Source: Apostichopus japonicus
Taxonomy: Eukaryota; Echinodermata; Holothuroidea; Aspidochirotida; Stichopodidae
Assembly (NCBI RefSeq): GCF_037975245.1
Contig: NC_092581.1
Location: forward strand, 6,725,501-6,789,500
DNA length: 64,000 nt
Direction: 5' to 3'
Part shown: positions 21,720-31,914 of the stretch, one piece after another
Layout of the letters: each line of letters opens with the position of its first letter
Position numbering within the stretch: position 1 is the first letter of the stretch
The notes under the pieces: model-generated
What the model was told of the DNA's origin: nothing
What the model saw: the letters and a program-made list of their open reading frames with translations, nothing else
The model's database searches: none
Position numbers and translations under genes: made by a program

Positions 21720-21794
21720 TCACAATTCAAGTATGAACATTATCCGAATTGTATGCCACCTGTTGAAGACTTCACTTGTACCTGTACATGAGAC
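21720..21794 (+). CDS. Possible cysteine-rich exon of a KDZ-type gene
   Basis: The acceptor AATCTTTCAG is followed by an open stretch reading SQFKYEHYPNCMPPVEDFTC and then TCT, up to a stop, with a GTAAGT donor at about 21795. The C...CxC arrangement resembles the cysteine clusters preceding KDZ transposase domains. The TGA just before the donor means the frame is either broken or exits earlier. Weak call. Confidence 0.3.
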
Positions 21795-22161
21795 ATGTAA
21801 GTAGTTTTGAATTGTCAATGAGTTCTTAGTTCATGCATCATTTATTTTTATTTTTGTGTGTTTGTTCCTTTTCTATTGAAAAGGGGTGTGGGTGTTGCAC
21901 ATTCAGTAACCTTGTGCATGGCAGAGTCTTACTTAACCAACAGCATCTATAGTGCAAACCTCAGGGTGTTGGCTGTTTTTACAGTGAAACTGGACAAAAC
22001 ACTGTGTGCAGGCTTGGATTATGTAAGAAAACATCAAAATGGAAAAGGAAAGTTGTAGGAATTTGATCTATACCGTCATTCTTACACTCATGACAATTGC
22101 TAGTCGCAAAAAAACAGCGTTATTGAAATTTGCCATATTGAGGCAACAGCCTTCTACTCTC

Positions 22162-22330
22162 TTAAATTTATAGACTGAAATTTCAGTCTAATAGACTGAA
22201 ATTTCAGTCTAAGAGCGGACGAACTGAGGGACCAGTTCCTTCAGACTGAAATTCAGTCTAAGGAAGGACTGAAAATTTTCAGTCTGTAAAACGACTGATT
22301 TTTAGTCTAGCTAGACTTAATGATTTCAGT
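22162..22330. repeat. Left subterminal repeats of the 6.1-kb element
   Basis: At least six GACTGAAA / TTTCAGTC motifs in alternating orientation, several forming palindromes. Matching motifs are at 28105-28222 on the other end. Confidence 0.8.
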
Positions 22331-23039
22331 GTAACAGGACTGGAATTTACCCTTTCTTAGACTGAAATTAAGCCAAATTAGATTAGAATCCAGCCTATAA
22401 GGTTTAAATTATTTTATTCAATTAGACTTTAAAAAAAAAAGTGGCTAGACAGAATATCGTCATTTTATACTTTTAATTCAGGGATTAATAGTCTAATATG
22501 CCAGTCAAAAAACTGCCCAAAGGCACTAAATTGGGACGATTACAGTCGCCCTCCAGGCAGGTTAAAGGAAATTTCCCCGTAAAATTGTAAAAATTCCTAA
22601 ATGGAGTATAATTTTAGAAACAACTGGTTAAAAAAGCCGGTTGATAGTTACATATTTTTAACTCAGATTTTGCTTTACAATATACAATAAAACAATAATT
22701 CATGGGAATATTCCACGAACTATGGAAATAAGAAAACAAAAAACCTGTTAAAAGTTTAAAAACTGTATTAAAACTGTCTTTATTTATTTTCTTGGATACA
22801 TTTAAGAAATATAAACAAAAAATAGTACAAAAGCTAAATTTGTTTGCTTGGGTTTTATTTATGAAATCTTAGGTCTAAATAATGGTTATTTACCTAAACT
22901 ACAAAAATAAATTAAATGTAAAGTTTTAGTTATGAAATATTCCAAAAATTAAAGTTGCAATTCCGGTGCCGACGATTTGACATGCAAACTCTATAAATGT
23001 GGTCAAGTTTACCAGAAATTTCTAATTTGACCATACCTA

Positions 23040-23940
23040 ATTTATTTTGTGTCCTAAAAATTTAAGGATTGAAACATTTATTTTTATAGTTTTATTTAGT
23101 TTTAATTTAGTTTTTATTTAGATTCATACCTTTAAGTGAAACCCATGTGCAGCAGTTGCTGCAAATATAATAATAACCAGAACCAATTATGACAGGGCAA
23201 GTTCGTTTATCATACAGATATCGATATAAAGAATATTAAAATGTAAAACTAAAATTGTACTTCAAGAAAAAATAATGGCAAAGGCCACTTGGAAAGTGAC
23301 CAACAATGAACGGATGCTGGCATAGGCCACTTGGAAAGTGACCGACAATGGACGGATACTGGCAAAGGCCATTTGGAAAGTGACCGACAATGGACGGATA
23401 CTGGCATAGGCCAATTGGAAAGTGACCGACACTGGACGAATACTGGAAAAGGCCACTTGGAAAGTGACCGACAATGAACGGATTACAATTGACGGATAAC
23501 AGATTACACTCAACTTATGTACAGAGAAGGCAAGTTCCTAAATAAAAAATAATGTATATTAACAACTGGAATATTTTTATATAGTATCCTAAAAATCTAA
23601 GGCTTGAAACATTAATTGTTATGTTTTAATTTAAATTCATACTTTTAAGTGAAACCCATGTGCAGCAGTTGTAGCAAATATAATAATAACCCGAGCCAAT
23701 TATGACAGGGCAAGTTCTTTATTATACAGATATTGGTATAACGAAATTTAAAATATTAAACTAAATTGTACTTAAAGAAAAAATAATGGCAAAGGCCACT
23801 TGGAAAGTGACCAACAATGAACAGATGCTGGCATAGGCGACTTGGAAAGTGACCGACATTGGACGGATACTGGCAAAGGCCACTTGGAAAGTGACCGACA
23901 ATGGACAAATACTGGAAAAGGCCATTTGGCCAAGCCCTTC
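23040..23940 (-). repeat. Duplicated block with a 42-bp minisatellite
   Basis: Two blocks (~23040-23490 and ~23575-23935) share flank sequence ('gtgaaacccatgtgcagcag', 'aattatgacagggcaagttc') and then tandem 42-bp units containing 'ccacttggaaagtgaccgac'. About five units occur in the first block and three to four in the second. Because 42 is divisible by three, the minus strand is open and reads as 14-residue repeats (SVTFQVAFASIRPL). This is most likely a by-product of the repeat length. Confidence 0.85.
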
Positions 23941-24265
23941 TTCCAAGCTCCAGCCTCTTGTCACCCCAACATTTTTTATACTCCCAACCTCTCCACCTAC
24001 CCTTCAGGGTTTTCATTTCTGCTGCTTATTCCCAACCCCATCTCTTACCAGCCCACACCATTCTGACACTCGTTTCTCATAATTGAACCATTTTTGGAAA
24101 CTGACTGACCCGACAATGGATGGATTACAATTCAGAATTGTACCAAACTAAGTTATAATACCGATAGTACTGGTGTTTAAATAAACAAAACAATTGTTTA
24201 CATGACACAACATCAAAATGAAAATACAGCAAACAAATAAACACTTGCAACACCACTCTAAATAG

Positions 24266-27200
24266 CTACTTAGGAGAAATTAATTTAATGTTAGATGCCA
24301 AGCTACGCAATGGTGCCTTTACTGACGTAGCAGGAATCACTCCATATAAAAAGGCAGCTAAGAATTCACAGAATTGATGAAGTGCCAAAGCATAATGCAC
24401 ATTAAATGTGTAATGTGCTTTAAATAATCTATCCACTTGTTACTTGTTCCTGCAGGAATTGGAATTCTATCCGCCAAAAATAAAGAACTGTGACGGATTT
24501 TGGGCAGGTCCGAGTGAAAGTATGTACAGTTGTACATACTTTCCATCTATTCCGGCAGCGGTAGCATCAATGCTGGTGTCAAGCTAGAAAGAAATGACAA
24601 AAAAATATGTATATTTTACTCCATACTATTAAATTAACATCTGAACATTAGGCAAACTGCCAATCTAAATATTCCATGAGACTTCCAGTTTATTCATACG
24701 AGAATACAATTTTACATAAACTAAACTTCTTACATGATCTCCCTAGAATGTCACTAAAACTTCACAAACCTTTGACAGACAACTTTACAAAATTTGGTTA
24801 TTACAAACCCTGGACAGACTGGCAGAGTGTACCTTCAGTATCAATAATTGTACATCTCAGACACCTGAAGGGTTCATAAGTCAACCGTTTTTCCATCTCT
24901 ATCTTTGTTATTCCTTACTAAAAATGGCATATATATTGGTTGGCTTTACATTTAAAAATATTATGTCACTTTACTACAATTGTGACCACAATGGGCATTC
25001 TCCCCCAAACACGCCTATTAAATTCCCTTTTTGCCGGTTTTCCGCCTTGCTCCACATTCTGGTCAGTATCGCTGCCAATCAGACAGTGCTGAATAAATTA
25101 TTCCTGCTTTACATTGCCATAATAAGTGTTTTTTCCTACTCTATACAAGTCACTTCCATTGAGCCATGATGATCAAGGGCGTAGGAACCGGGGGGGCTGG
25201 GGGGCGCCAGCCCCCCCAGTGAAAAATGTGGGGGGGGGGCGGAAGTATCATTCCGCCCCCCCCCCCCCCCCCCCCCCCCCGCTTCGCAAGTCAGAAAACC
25301 CCTTTTTCATTTCCAAATGAGAAAAAAATCTCATTTGGAGCACCAAATTGCATCTAAGGCCAGTTGAAAATGCAAAATTATATACAAAATGGAGTGGGTG
25401 GGTTGAAGTGTGCTATATTGCACCAAATTGCATCTGAGGCCACCTGGAAATGCAAAAAAATTCCAAAGGGGAGGGGGACACCCCCTCCCCTTAGACCCCT
25501 CCCCCAGGCCGGCCATCAGTCTTCAGCCCCCCCACTCAAAAGTACCTTCCTATGCCACTGATGATGATTATAGAGCCAGTGCCTATACCATTCAGTAGCC
25601 AATGGAAAAGAGCCATAAGACCCAGTTGGATATGATGCTAACCTTAATATACACCAGACAAACTTTTTTCCACATAACAAGCCAATTTTTGTTTAGCCAA
25701 GCAAATTTTGTAAAACCAAAACTTTTCCACTAAACGCAGGGGTGTTTATATAGCATTGAGCAAGGGAGCAAGGGAATAAACAGTATATTGTCATAAAATA
25801 CTCACAGGTTTGTTCTGAAGGAAGTACAACAGTGCCCCTGCTCTGCTAGTGGACTGCTGCTTCTGCTTTAACATAGTCACTGATCTGTGCAGTATATATA
25901 TAAATGTATATAAAGCACACACATCCTCTGAAAAGAAAATTGAGTTTGAAGTTTTAAACATAACATCCAAGGCATAGTATGTGGCTAATTAAATGCAATA
26001 AATCATAGAACAAGTAAATGTGAACAAATGGCACATTCCATAAATAACCTTTTTGAATATAATCCAGATAAGTTATACATCTAAATAAATAATTCTGTAT
26101 TTTCACAAACTATAAAGTTATTGATATTTTGATTTTTTAAAGTTATGGTTCATTGAATTTTGGATGACAATCTGCTCAAATTAAATTGTGTCATATTTCT
26201 AATCGTAAACAGGAAAATTTTTTTATAGTACTTTAAGTGCTTGATTTCAAAGAATATTCACAGAAAATTTAACTATGATGTTTATTATTGCCTATATGGT
26301 AATAAGAAAAAATAAGAACAATTAAGTTTTCGGTCTTAATTTTAAACCTTTATCTATCAAGCGGCCACAATTTGCCCAAATTGAGAAAAAGAATAAAATT
26401 TAGAACTTTCCAGCCTCTTACCAAGGGGTAATGCCCAAAACGTTATTGATTGGTTAGCTAGAAAAAGGCATACAAAGAAAACTTTGAAATATGATAGCTA
26501 TACTAATTTAACTTACTACTATCAGTTTCCTCAAAAGCATCAATCATATTTGCGATAGCTGGTGAGGTTTTCTTTCTCACTTCTATGATGCGTTCTCTAT
26601 ATCCATCCCACTTCGTGATGAAGTTATCCCTGGATTCGGCAAACATTAATCGAAACTCCTCATTTATCTGAAAGAAATGTAAACATTTTATTACTGCAAA
26701 TCAGAATGCTAGGAGATTTTTCTAGTATCACAATTATGAAACTTACTACATCAAATCTGAATTTTGCTTCTTCAGTTATCTTTTGACTGAAAAGAAGGTT
26801 ATGATTATTAGAAATGCTTGATATAGCGCATTATACGTAAACCGGTCTCAATGCCCTTTACAATGGAAAAATGCGAAGCTAGCCTACAGATAACATACTT
26901 AACTGGCTGCAAAGCACATCTACCTGCAATAAAGCTACTGAAAAATCGCTGGCACAGGATTCAAACCTGCGACCTTCAGCATCTCAGTCTGGTGCTCTAC
27001 CAACTGAGCTAACCCGTAAAAGGGCCAGCGGCCTGTCATGGACGATTTGATTACCCAAGCCCCACTGGCGTGAATTAGCCAATAATGTCCAACACTCCTA
27101 TTTTAGATGGGTATGGAAATGTGTTATTATTTTTGTTTGCTACTAATAGATGTGTTAGGCATTTATCTGAAACATATTCAAAGAAAAAGAAAGCATTTTC

Positions 27201-27843
27201 AGTACTTTTCTTTTAAATTACAATTAAAGAAGTGAAAAATCTAGTATTTCTCCATTGACTGTAATGATAAGTGACCCCACGAAGTGACCAAGTAGAAACC
27301 ATACTGAGCCCTATAGCACCAGTGCCTAACGGCCGGGTAAATAGCCAATGCCTTTTCACTTAGGCTAAGTAAACTTGTATGCGCAGCCTGCAGGGTAGGA
27401 ATAAATTTTCTTAAAAAAAAAAATCATTTATTAAGGACTAACGTTAGGGGCCTAACGTTAGGCTAAGCCTTCTTTTTCGTTTTAACCGGTACCTATTAAT
27501 TTCAGTTGGCACACTCTGAATAGGCTTGCCTAATTTAGTAATAATTAGTAAAATATCACTAGGCCTAGGCCAACACTAAATTACTCGTAACCAGTGACAC
27601 AATAGACGTACATGTACGACAGTCTGACAGTACAGTGTATACCGGGCCATAGTATAACTATACTAGGCTATAGCCAACTGTACTACTACTGTACTAGGCA
27701 TAGCATTGTTCATGTTAACGCTATGACTGCGTATGAGTATGAATCGATTAAAAACGGCCTTTTTTAATATTACCTTCGAGCAATGATATTACTTCTTCTG
27801 CATATCCTTTACCTGCCAAACACGTTCTCAATGTTTCTGCCAT
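24266..27843 (-). CDS. Spliced gene inside the 6.1-kb element (SAM-like N-terminus)
   Basis: Predicted exons on the minus strand: 27774-27843, 27222-27258, 26747-26786, 26517-26667, 25806-25879, 24975-25088 and 24266-24583. Every junction has an AG acceptor and GT donor (GTAATA, GTAATT, GTAAGT, GTAAGT, GTGAGT, GTAAAG). Phase is kept at each join (1, 2, 0, 1, 0, 0), which is unlikely by chance. The protein starts MAETLRTCLAGKGYAEEVIS, continues VNGEILDFSLL (SAM-like), then has an acidic/basic helical part (FITKWDGYRERIIEVRKKTS) and ends YTFNVHYALALHQFCEFLAA...SPK. Order and style resemble SAM-domain (SAMD3-like) proteins that occur in many copies in animal genomes; that identity is from memory. 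Defects: an in-frame TAA in exon 2 and two frame changes near 24400-24480. Role unknown. Confidence 0.5.
25174..25560 (+). mobile_element. hAT-like G-tract element, 387 bp
   Basis: Left end CAAGGGCGTAGGAACC, right end CTTCCTATGCCACTG; perfect 8-bp duplication ATGATGAT at 25166-25173 and 25561-25568. It includes a C run of about 28 bases (25253-25280) and paired 'caccaaattgcatct' repeats. It sits in an intron of the spliced gene. Confidence 0.88.
26812..27014 (-). repeat. tRNA-derived SINE with CR1/L2-like tail
   Basis: The minus-strand head reads GGGTTAGCTCAGTTGGTAGA and, further on, CGCAGGTTTGAATCC: A and B boxes in tRNA spacing (26948-27014). The tail toward 26812 has 'gtaaagggcattgagacc' and 'gcgctatatcaag', like the 3' end of the LINE at 2850-2905. 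This suggests the SINE borrowed that LINE's recognition tail. It lies in an intron of the spliced gene. Confidence 0.75.
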
Positions 27844-28479
27844 TCTTATACCCTCGTGGAAAGCTTAAAAAGGTTAGTTTTTACACATAAAACGAAGCGT
27901 AAATTCTCTCGGTATTCAAGGTAAGTTCAGCTAAGATGGCGAGTCGATTCAACGGTCGTACGTACCTACGTACGCGGCCGGGCATATGTAGATTAGAATA
28001 CGTCATTAATTTGGACAGACCGGATTGGTTTAACTGTTCAGTCTTCGCATGGACTGAAATTAAAATGAGCACGTGACAAAATACAATGATTTTATTGGGT
28101 ATTGCATTCAGTCTATCGTAGGCTGAATTTCGTTCGGAAACAATTCCAGTCTTAGCGTCTGGAAATCGGTCCTATGGACTGAAATAAATATCAGTCGAAC
28201 CTTAGACTGAATTTTTCAGTCTTCAAATTTAAGAGAGTAAGTGAATGATGAAGGGCCTAAGTGATGGTCAAAATATGTCTTCTAATGGGAATACAGTACA
28301 TGTGAGCCAAAGTGACAAAAAATGTTTTTGTCCATGAATCTTAATCAATTATTTTAGCAGAAGAAATTGAATGCAGCAAGTTATGAACAGTTGTTGATTT
28401 TCTTTTTCTTTTTGCAACACTCTGAAGTACTACGAAATATATTGTATTGCTTCCTAACTATTTGTTTCTTTTTCCAACA

Positions 28480-30060
28480 TTTTATTCATGAAGGCTTCAA
28501 TCCAATCGAGTGTACTACTTGAAATGTCTCGACGATGGAAAAAGTTGCCAACAACAGCTCAAATACAGTGGTCAAAACATTTTGCAGCATGTGATGAAGT
28601 AGGATGGGATTTCATCAATTGTGTGCTCACATCTGAGGTGTCTTTTTCTGCTTTCTGCAGATATGTCACATGTTTATAGGTCTGCTAATCTCATGTCAGC
28701 TCCATTCATGCACAAATCCACATTTGTTTCATGGTTCTTTGCTTGGTGTGGACGAATGGATATTGATTTCCGTAAAGAAGTTGATCCCTGGTGTGGGTAC
28801 AACCCAAAATATCTTGCTGGAGATGGAACCCGGGAATTTCTTTCTGTCGAGTATCCATCTCACCAGTAGAGGCTGCCGGTAGCGACTCTGTGAAACACCA
28901 AAGCATAAGAGGTTTGATAGGGTTTTCCTACCATACAGGGAAAGAGTTGATTATGACTGTAAGAGAAAGGCTAGAAACCATCTGAAGACACTGCTAAGAC
29001 ATACCTGTCCAGAGGACACTTGGATCTTGCAAACAAAGAAGCGAATGATCAAAACCTACTGCAATCTTTTTGCCAATATGACAGATGTAAGGAATTCCTT
29101 TTTCTGAGTGGTGACATGCCAGCAAATCTCAAACAAACCTCAGCTGAATTTTTTCTCCTGTTGTGGCATCTGATGCTGCTTTAACAACTGTACTGCTTCA
29201 CAGATACCATGATGCTGTGCTTGCTGCCACAAATTCTATTCTCAAGCAGGATGGAGACAATGATACACCAGTTAACTTTCGTTCTTTCTGCCCAGAGCTT
29301 GGACCCGGTGTGGACGTGTAATGGAGGAATCTCTACAAAACAAAAGCGAGCATTGCTTTGCGAAGTTTCTCCTCTACTTACTGGAGTTCATGAATGCAGT
29401 CCATTGTCAGGATGAAGATCCCTCTCCTGCTAGTCAAACACCCAGCTCATATAACCCTGAATCCAGTGTAGCATATTACTTCACCCTGCATGGGAATGTT
29501 GTCAACAAATTTCCCACTTACCACATCATGTCCAGTGCTTACCACAACATCGAACCACGTCTTGATGAAAGATGCACTAAGAATTTGGCAAGGTTTCACT
29601 CAGGGGTGGACATATATATTTTTATGGTTCTGTCCTCTCCATGGACATTGTTTGTAACTGCTTTCAGATAGTCAAAGGTGCTGAAAGGAGGAAAGACCCC
29701 TTCTCTTCCCTATATCGTTACATGGAGGAGCCGCCAAGAGAGGTTTATTTATGATTTTGCATGTTCCTTAAGTGAGTATTGCCTGAATTGTGAGCAGAGC
29801 TTCTTTCCAGTTTCTTCTAGAATGTGGCATGACCTGTTTCATGGAGTCACACATATTTGTGGAACAAACTTTAAGTCACAGAGATTACAATTTGCAGGTT
29901 TCAACACAGAAATTTTTGAACAATTTAATAGTTTCATTTAGTGCATTAAGTACACTGGGACACATTTTTCTCAGAGCCATTTTACATTTTTCATCCAGTT
30001 GATGATTTATGTGTGGAACCAGAAGAAAACAGCCGCTTCATGAGAAAGGTTGATTTGGTA
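28480..30060 (+). pseudogene. KDZ-like transposase, frameshifted
   Basis: Several plus-strand frames read in order as a KDZ (Kyakuja-Dileera-Zisupton)-type transposase. 'APFMHKSTFVSWFFAWCGRM' and DPWCGYNPKYLAGDGTR (near 28800) hold the likely first catalytic Asp in DGT. A long middle (29100-29560) contains 'FRSFCPELGPGVDV' and 'SSVAYYFTLHGNVVNKFPTY'. 'RRKDPFSSLYRYMEEPPREV' lies near 29690 and YDFACSLSEYCLN near 29750 (second Asp and C). WHDLFHGVTHICGTNFKSQ lies near 29825, and NTEIFEQFNSF near 29910 (the Glu region). At least four frameshifts and a stop at 29939-29941 show it is dead. KDZ assignment follows motif order, not an alignment. Upstream exons may be at 18095 and 21720, with the 6.1-kb element inserted between. 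Confidence 0.65.
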
Positions 30061-31914
30061 TTGGCTGGTCACGAATGACTCTCTATGAACTATGGCATTC
30101 CATTTGTTGCTCTTCCAAACTTTTTCTATACTGTTATACAATGTTTCCAATATGTAGGTACAATGGCACAATATTCATGCACTTTCTTTCTGTGCAGGGC
30201 TATAACTTAAACGTACTGTAATGTTGGGTTTGCAAAGAACGCAACAAATATAGCTGTTATCAGTGTTCTGTTCAAGAAAATATTGAGTATTAATTGGTTC
30301 ATGATTCTAGTTTGTCTTAACTTAGAATAACTAGTTATCTACAAGGGCAAGTCGGAATATGGGGGTGGGGGGGGGCTGCAAAAACGTTACATGCAAACAG
30401 AGAATGAATGAAGCTGTAAGCTCTTTATGGTAAATAAAAATATATACAAATGGAATTTGTAAAATACATGTGAAGTGAGACATAACCGTAAATTTTAGCT
30501 GCATAAAATATAGTAACGCAATAACAAGAACCAAACTTGTGACAAATTTATTCCCATTTCATGATGCCGGTACCTTCTATAGAAACCTCCACCTCATCAG
30601 TTATACACAATAATGCACATGTTTTGTAGCCTATATAATCCGATACGCCTGTTTTCTCAAAGGTCATCGGTTAGAGTACTGTAGAAGGGGAGTCTGATCG
30701 TTTGGGGTTTTTTTTATGTTACTAGTTCCCATATTCGAGATCATTCCACTTCCGTTTTAGAAGTTAAAGAAGGTATAAAGTGGCCATATTTTCAAACTGG
30801 GGCCAAAAACCGAAAGAACAATCATCGATTTAGATGAAACTTTCTTAACTAATAGTTTCTGGCAGTTAGTTAACTTTGGCTTCAAAAACTTGCACCCCCA
30901 CAATAAAATCGACCTCGCAAAAATTCCATAAAAATACAATTGGACTCGCTGGGTCCATTGATGCAATAATTATCAGGACAATCAAATGTTTATTGTAGAG
31001 ATATTGAGAAAGTCTAAATTTTTAGACAAAGAGTCAACATTTTCATTTAAGAAGTCAACATTTTGGGCAGTTTTTTTCCCCTTTGTCCCTAATAAACCAC
31101 CGTAAGAACGAGAATGAAATAGTGGATTATTATGGCATCATATCGTGTCTATACAGCTGTGGAGGCCACGTTGACATATAACTTCCGGTGATAAAAGACC
31201 ACAGTTATAAAAAAAAAACTGTGTTTTCCGGTGATAAAAGACCACAGTTATAAATACCCCATATAAATACCACAGTTATAAATAGCCCATGTTGGCTTAC
31301 ATACAGAGCCATGTATATAACTCTTTGTTTGCAATATTGTAAGATGCTTAACCTGGCATTTTCTAAACTCGAAACCTTACCGTGTTGAGATGTTTCATCC
31401 TACCAGACCTAATCTGAGAGTTTATTGAGGCCCACCCCTTCCCAGTAGTATACTGCATGGCTTTGGTGTGTAGAAAAATTTCTGTTTCCAAACTCCATTG
31501 GGCTGTTGTTTGGCATACATGGCACTTGAAGATGTAATTTTATGGGACATCTACAAAAATACCAATTTTTTGGGGTTGGCAAAACAGAAAAACGTTATAT
31601 GTAACTAACCCTTTTCCTAAAGAGATAGTTATGTTTTTTGTGCTTACATTGAACATGGGCCCTAACACATATCCATCTTGACATTGAATATCATTTCACA
31701 TCCAGTGTGAGGCTGTGGGGTGGGGGTATAGGATGGGGTACATACCCACAATTTACTGCTCAGTATGTGCGGTAGACATGCTAACGGAGTTACCATGTAA
31801 ATGGTGGTTGCAATGGACACCTTTACCGTTAGCAGTGGTAACACTTCAAAGGTCAATGGGCGAGTTTTTTCTTTTTATTCACAGAAACACTGAAGTACAA
31901 CCTTTCCTTCATAA
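30061..31914. other. Unassigned DNA with small local duplications
   Basis: No gene seen. A G run lies at 30360-30374. A local duplication, 'ccggtgataaaagaccacag', occurs twice at 31185-31250. The frame at 31715-31996 runs into the neighbouring element and is not supported. Confidence 0.4.

Larger units (their letters stand above)
22157..28237 (-). mobile_element. 6.1-kb TIR element with AGACTGAAA subterminal repeats
   Basis: The ends are exact inverted copies: CTCTCTTAAATTT (22157-22169) and AAATTTAAGAGAG (28225-28237), each next to TA. Inside each end AGACTGAAA-type motifs recur in both orientations for 100-200 bp ('agactgaaatttcagtcta' at left; 'gactgaatttttcagtc' at right). The interior holds a minus-strand spliced gene (24266-27843), a 42-bp minisatellite, a SINE and a nested hAT-like element. 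No known transposase was recognised, so the superfamily is unknown. TA flanks could be a 2-bp duplication or part of the repeat. Confidence 0.7.

Noticed and set aside
23262-24066. Several overlapping frames on both strands as proteins
   Set aside because: They are read-through of a 42-bp repeat whose length is divisible by three, plus a CT-rich tract.
26948-27014. Functional tRNA gene
   Set aside because: A and B boxes are present, but the anticodon stem-loop and acceptor stem do not pair well, and the sequence continues into a SINE tail.
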